From: Parcubacteria group bacterium GW2011_GWA2_47_8b
GTDB lineage: Bacteria; Patescibacteriota; Minisyncoccia; UBA6257; WO2-44-18
Length of the DNA stretch: 10,200 nt
Direction: 5' to 3'
NCBI GenBank assembly: GCA_001003205.1
Contig: LCOU01000011.1
Location: 1 to 10,200 of the forward strand
In this document: piece after piece, positions 7,029 to 10,200 of the stretch
How the letters are laid out: each line of letters begins with the position of its first letter
Position numbering within the stretch: position 1 is the first letter of the stretch
The notes under the pieces: model-generated
Told to the model about the DNA's origin: nothing
Seen by the model: the letters and a program-made list of their open reading frames with translations, nothing else
Databases searched by the model: none
Position numbers and translations under genes: made by a program

Positions 7029-7032
7029 TTAT

Positions 7033-7788
7033 TTATAATTTTTTCCTGATCGTATAAATAGCGTCATAAGCCCAGCGGCGTCGCAATGCCTTACCAGCCG
7101 CCGGCCAGTACTTATTAATTAATGCATAAACAATTGCCCGGATTTTGTTTTTAATACTCCCCTGAAAAATTTTTGGCCTTACGGCGTATTCGGTGTCCAC
7201 CAATTCAAAATTCTTCAAGATAGCGCTTTTTACGACTGCGTCGGGGAATAAAGCAATGTGATTATTAGTGGGGCGATAGTGCGGAAAGCTCCTATTTTTT
7301 CGGAAATAGTCAGCCGAAGATTTAGAAGCAATATGAAGCACCGAGAAAATAAAAAGGCCGTTATTTTTCAAGACCCGGTTGACTTCGCGGACGCAATAAA
7401 AAGGATTTTCCAAATGCGGAAGAACGCACCAGGCAGTTACGATGTCAAAAGTATTATCTGGCCACGGAATTGAATCCCAGCTCAAATCTGCCGCTTTGAA
7501 TTCCCTATAAAGCGGCTTAATTTCGTTTTTGCGGTAGTCATCTATGTCTGTGCCGTAAAGGTTGCCGGCGCAGTCCATGTCGGCTAATTGGCGCGCAAAC
7601 CCGCCGCTACCGGTTCCGAGGTCCAGAACTTTTACCTGTTTGTTACCGTTGAATAATTTTTTATGCCAGTTCTTGAAAGCCTCAATGCCAAAATGAAATT
7701 TCACAAGCTGCGCATCGCACTCGTCTAGAATTTCGTGCGCCCCTTCTTTATTGGTGGTTTTAAGTTCGTCGGCTGTGTAATATTTCAT
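7033..7788 (-). CDS. Class I SAM-dependent methyltransferase (Methyltransf_11-like), proximal copy
   Basis: The protein has 251 residues and shares architecture with the downstream copy. Motif I is the canonical VLDLGTGSGGF at 54-64, the acidic residue follows in LYGTDIDD at 78-84, and the FDIVTAWC strand at 114-121 is followed by HLENP and by LKNNGLFIF. Both proteins also share an FFRKN/YFRKN segment, a NNHI motif (RPTNNHIAL here, KPNNNHITI in the other) and a RRW motif near the C-terminus, so they are a tandem duplication that has diverged. The conserved TAWC..(P/A)HLENP segment probably shapes the acceptor pocket. It is the first gene of a two-gene - strand operon, starting about 15 nt downstream of the predicted transcription start and without a Shine-Dalgarno, so its leader would be very short. 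Methyl acceptor unknown; O- or N-methylation of a surface sugar is plausible. Confidence 0.84.
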   Translation of the reverse strand: MKYYTADELKTTNKEGAHEILDECDAQLVKFHFGIEAFKNWHKKLFNGNKQVKVLDLGTGSGGFARQLADMDCAGNLYGTDIDDYRKNEIKPLYREFKAADLSWDSIPWPDNTFDIVTAWCVLPHLENPFYCVREVNRVLKNNGLFIFSVLHIASKSSADYFRKNRSFPHYRPTNNHIALFPDAVVKSAILKNFELVDTEYAVRPKIFQGSIKNKIRAIVYALINKYWPAAGKALRRRWAYDAIYTIRKKL

Positions 7789-7790
7789 TA

Positions 7791-7817
7791 TTGCGTTGCT
7801 ATATCGGATAGTATAAT
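7791..7817 (+). promoter_or_regulatory. Possible promoter of the second transferase-neuB module
   Basis: A perfect TATAAT lies at 7812-7817, with TTGCGT at 7791-7796 as a weak -35 at a short 15-nt spacing. Transcription would start near 7824 and give a leader of about 55 nt before ATG 7880. The -10 is convincing by itself; the -35 is not. Confidence 0.4.
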
Positions 7818-7838
7818 AATATGTAACCTTTAAGACAA
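7810..7838 (-). promoter_or_regulatory. Promoter of the methyltransferase operon
   Basis: Reading the - strand, TTGTCT (7838-7833) is followed after exactly 17 nt by TATACT (7815-7810), a good sigma-70-type pair. Transcription would start near 7803, about 15 nt before the ATG at 7788. The -10 overlaps the putative + strand -10, so the two divergent promoters share bases. Confidence 0.55.
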
Positions 7839-7879
7839 TACCCGAGTTTTATTAACACCGATTACTTACTTAGTAGCAT

Positions 7880-9265
7880 ATGCAGAGAACCATTTTCATT
7901 ACTTCGTTTTTTGGTTTGAGTGCCAGAAACATCCTTTCAACCAGTATTTTAGATATATTGGGCAAAGATCAAAATAATAGAATAGTTATTTTGGCACCCC
8001 AGGAAAAAAAGGAAAATTATCAGCAATATTTTCTTGGGAACAAAAAGAATGTCATCGTAGAGGGTTTGAATTTGAAAAATACCAGGATGAAGACTTTTGC
8101 CTGGACCAGCGAGTCAGCGTCCCGTTTGGAACGCTTCTTTTTCTCGCTTTTTCTCAACTCTTCCGACACAAAAACGCGTAGAGTTTATCGTATTGCGGAG
8201 CGGTTTGGCGCCGGTTATCCGCTACAAGCGTTTTTCCATTGGATTTTGGCAAAACTTGGCAATTTCAAAATATTTAGGCGCGCGCTTCGTTATCTTGATT
8301 TTAAAATTTTGCCCAAAAATCGTTACGCGGCATATTTTGAAAAATATCAACCGGATTTGGTTTTTGCTACCGATATTTTCAACGAACATGACGTCCAGGT
8401 GATGCGAGGAGCGCGAGCAAGAAGAATCAAAATCGTTGCCATGGTTCGTTCGTGGGACAACATAACGTCTCACGGATTAAACCGGATTATTCCTGACAAA
8501 CTTATCGTTAATACTCCGAAAGTCAAAGAGGAGGCCATTCGTTATAACGATATTCCAGCAGAAAATATATTTATTTCCGGAATTCCTCATTATGATAAAT
8601 ATGTTGCGCGACTGCGGACATCGCGCGCGGACCTTTTCAGAAAACTTAACCTTGACCCTAATAAAAAAACTATTTTTTTTGCTCCGCCAAGCGATCTTTA
8701 TACGGAACACAATCCGGTTTCGCTTCAGGCCGTAAAGGAACTTCGTAATTTGGATGATTCGCAATTAATTTTAAGACTTTATATGGTAGGTGGAATTAAT
8801 TTAGGAGATACAAGGCCAATTCCGGGCAAAATTGCCATAGACGCCCCACCACAGCATATAAATTTTATGACAGCCGACTTAGCTCCAAAAGATGATGCCC
8901 ACTTAGCGGATCTTTTATATCACAGCGATGTGGTTGTGGCCGTTGCATCAACCCTTGCAATTGACGCGGCCACTTTGGGTAAGCCGGTGGTTTTTATAGG
9001 ATTTGACGGTGATCAAAGGCCTTATTGGAAAAGCTTGCGGCGATATTATGATTTTGACCATCAGCGCTATCTTTTAAACACTGGGGGTGTGAAGCTTGCT
9101 GACAATATGGGTGAATTGGTTAAATATGTTAAGGATTATTTGAACAATCCGTCGCTAGATATGGAAAATAGAAAAAATATTAATGAGGAATTTTGTTGGA
9201 AGCTAGATGAAAAGTCCGGAGAAAGGGTCGGAAATTTCTTGATGAGCCAGTTAAAAAATGTATAA
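7880..9265 (+). CDS. GT-B-like (CDP-glycerol glycerophosphotransferase-like) transferase, full length
   Basis: The protein has 461 residues and the layout of a two-Rossmann GT-B-fold enzyme. The N-terminal half (1-200) starts with a hydrophobic strand, TIFITSFF, and contains a basic, aromatic stretch (about 85-150) that could lie on the membrane; it ends in the motif MVRSWDN at 188-194 followed by ITSHG. The C-terminal half has IPDKLIVNTP at 204-213, GIPHYD at 234-239, and the donor-site signature HSDVV...STLAIDAA...KPVVFIGFD near 345-380. These patterns resemble CDP-glycerol glycerophosphotransferase-like and capsule polymer transferases. No signal peptide or clear transmembrane helix is seen. 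Residues 210-461 match the truncated protein at 17-772. It lies 12 nt upstream of a neuB gene, as its paralogue lies just upstream of the first neuB, which suggests a role in transferring the nonulosonate or a linked sugar. ATG 7880 has no Shine-Dalgarno. Family call moderate, substrate unknown. Confidence 0.72.
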   Translation: MQRTIFITSFFGLSARNILSTSILDILGKDQNNRIVILAPQEKKENYQQYFLGNKKNVIVEGLNLKNTRMKTFAWTSESASRLERFFFSLFLNSSDTKTRRVYRIAERFGAGYPLQAFFHWILAKLGNFKIFRRALRYLDFKILPKNRYAAYFEKYQPDLVFATDIFNEHDVQVMRGARARRIKIVAMVRSWDNITSHGLNRIIPDKLIVNTPKVKEEAIRYNDIPAENIFISGIPHYDKYVARLRTSRADLFRKLNLDPNKKTIFFAPPSDLYTEHNPVSLQAVKELRNLDDSQLILRLYMVGGINLGDTRPIPGKIAIDAPPQHINFMTADLAPKDDAHLADLLYHSDVVVAVASTLAIDAATLGKPVVFIGFDGDQRPYWKSLRRYYDFDHQRYLLNTGGVKLADNMGELVKYVKDYLNNPSLDMENRKNINEEFCWKLDEKSGERVGNFLMSQLKNV

Positions 9266-9266
9266 T
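9239..9266 (+). promoter_or_regulatory. Possible internal promoter for the second neuB
   Basis: TTGATG at 9239-9244 and a perfect TATAAT at 9261-9266 are separated by 16 nt. They overlap the last codons and stop of the transferase gene. A transcript would begin near 9273, about 5 nt before ATG 9278, so it would be essentially leaderless. The -10 partly encodes the end of the upstream protein (V-stop), so chance is possible. Confidence 0.3.
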
Positions 9267-9277
9267 ATTTTTACGTA

Positions 9278-10200
9278 ATGAACAAAGAAAATCAAACTAT
9301 TTCTCTCGGGTCGGTATCAATCGGCGAGGGCAAGCCCTGCCTTATAGTACCAGAGGGAGGCGATAATCATCGCGGCAGTTTGGCGGCCGCCAAAGAAATA
9401 GCCCACAGCGCAAAAGAAGCGGGCGCCAGTATTATCAAATTCCAACTGCATTTGCCGGAAGAAGAAATGGTGAAAAAGGGCATGGAGGAGACTTCCAGTT
9501 CAATGTTTAAAAATTGGGGTTCGCTTTATGGATTTATTGAAAAAAATCTTTTAAAGCCGGACGAGCACGCCCAACTGATGGAGTATTGCAAAACCATCGG
9601 CATCCAATATTTCTGCACACCTTTTTCTTTAAAAGCCGCCGAGCTTCTTCGCGATATGGGCGTGAGTGCTTTTAAAATTGGATCTGGCGAAACAGAGGAC
9701 ATGCCTTTTATAGAAGAAGCCGCCAAAATGAGCAAGCCAATGGTGATTTCCACCGGTATGTCCACCTGGGAAGAAATCGGCCTAACCGTTGATGTTATGA
9801 AGAAATCAGGCACGTCTTTTTCTCTAGCGCACTGTATTTCGGCGTATCCTCCAAAGAAAACCTCACAGCTTCACTTGGGAGTTATAAGAGAGATGCGGAA
9901 CCGGTTTGGCGTTCCCGTCGGCCTTTCCGACCATACTCCTCCGGAAGGCGTGGAAGATTCTTCCGGAAAAAAGATTTCCCAAGAGGAAACGATTTGGGGA
10001 GCAATCGGAGCGGGAGCGGCTTTCGTGGAAAAGCATTTTACTCTGGATCGCAACGCTCCGGACGCCGATTCCAACTTTTCTCTTGACTCAAAGGCCTTAA
10101 AAAATCTCATTCAAACGGTTCGCGCCGCAGAGGAGGCTTTTGACAAAGAGCGAGCGGTTTTTGACCAGGAAAAACCAGTTTGGATTTGGGCGAAAAGATC
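9278..10200 (+). CDS. neuB: NeuB-family nonulosonate synthase, 3' end beyond window
   Basis: The frame is open from ATG 9278 to the window end (307 complete codons). The TIM-barrel domain is nearly complete: Glu26 with the following D-N-H-R-G loop (29-33, the NHxG active-site element), K-F-Q at 54-56 (Lys54 equals the PEP-binding lysine), CTPF near 113, KIGSGE at 133-138, STGMSTW at 158-164, SDHT with His219, and VEKHFTLDR with His253. The two histidines are the usual metal ligands. The C-terminal SAF/antifreeze-like domain lies outside. Two features differ from ordinary NeuB: the first motif reads PEGGDNHRGS rather than the common AEIGxNHNG, and about 12-17 extra residues (PPEGVEDSSGKKIS region, 221-237) follow SDHT. 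It differs widely from the synthase at 817, so the two may make different nonulosonates. It follows the transferase by 12 nt. Family is sure; NeuB, LegI or PseI-like specificity is not. Confidence 0.88.
   Translation, partial: MNKENQTISLGSVSIGEGKPCLIVPEGGDNHRGSLAAAKEIAHSAKEAGASIIKFQLHLPEEEMVKKGMEETSSSMFKNWGSLYGFIEKNLLKPDEHAQLMEYCKTIGIQYFCTPFSLKAAELLRDMGVSAFKIGSGETEDMPFIEEAAKMSKPMVISTGMSTWEEIGLTVDVMKKSGTSFSLAHCISAYPPKKTSQLHLGVIREMRNRFGVPVGLSDHTPPEGVEDSSGKKISQEETIWGAIGAGAAFVEKHFTLDRNAPDADSNFSLDSKALKNLIQTVRAAEEAFDKERAVFDQEKPVWIWAKR

Noticed and set aside
8097..8764. Short open frames within the second transferase gene on both strands
   Set aside because: Out-of-frame shadows of a continuous 461-residue protein whose paralogue confirms the frame over the second half.
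9526..10110. Minus-strand open frames (9526-9813, 9871-10110) opposite the last gene
   Set aside because: They are antisense to conserved NeuB motifs and resemble no protein family, so they are shadows of the real + strand frame.
1..10200. CRISPR array, tRNA, insertion sequence or long direct repeats
   Set aside because: No periodic repeats, transposase, inverted terminal repeats or tRNA-like cloverleaf were seen. Short matches between the two transferases (such as TATCACAGCGATGT near 429 and 8919) follow from conserved coding sequence.

Overview
The window is a bacterial surface-glycan locus built around nonulosonic (sialic-acid-like) sugar synthesis. No rRNA, tRNA or ribosomal-protein marker is present, so the organism cannot be named. 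Base composition is moderate and mildly AT-rich, Shine-Dalgarno sites are mostly absent or weak, and genes are tightly packed. TAA, TAG and TGA all end genes, so the standard bacterial code is likely. This loosely suggests an uncultivated lineage such as Patescibacteria/CPR or Omnitrophota; that is a low-confidence inference.

Layout. (i) Positions 1-4197, + strand: the C-terminal half of a GT-B-like (CDP-glycerol glycerophosphotransferase-like) transferase, a NeuB-family synthase with an apparent internal deletion, a NeuC-type hydrolysing UDP-sugar 2-epimerase, a stand-alone CBS-domain pair, and a NodB-type polysaccharide deacetylase that overlaps the CBS gene by 14 nt. (ii) 4285-6324, + strand: a cobalamin-binding radical SAM protein with its own Shine-Dalgarno and a possible extended -10 promoter. 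It ends in an intrinsic terminator that spans the convergent stop codons. (iii) 6321-7788, - strand: two tandem paralogous class I SAM-dependent methyltransferases, apparently one operon, fired from a good promoter in the 7789-7879 intergenic region. (iv) 7880-10200, + strand: a full-length paralogue of the first transferase, then a second NeuB-family gene with an intact N-terminal active-site region that runs off the window.

How the genes fit together: NeuC would supply an N-acetylmannosamine-type sugar from a UDP-HexNAc precursor, and NeuB condenses such a sugar with phosphoenolpyruvate to make a nonulosonate. The deacetylase, methyltransferases and radical SAM enzyme look like tailoring functions, and the GT-B-like proteins could assemble the glycan. 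A CMP-sugar synthetase (NeuA type) is not in the window. The most notable structure is a repeated [GT-B-like transferase + NeuB] module. The first copy shows damage or reduction in both genes (an in-frame TAG near the window edge; about 48 residues missing from the NeuB barrel), while the second copy looks intact. No intergenic stretch exceeds 300 bases.
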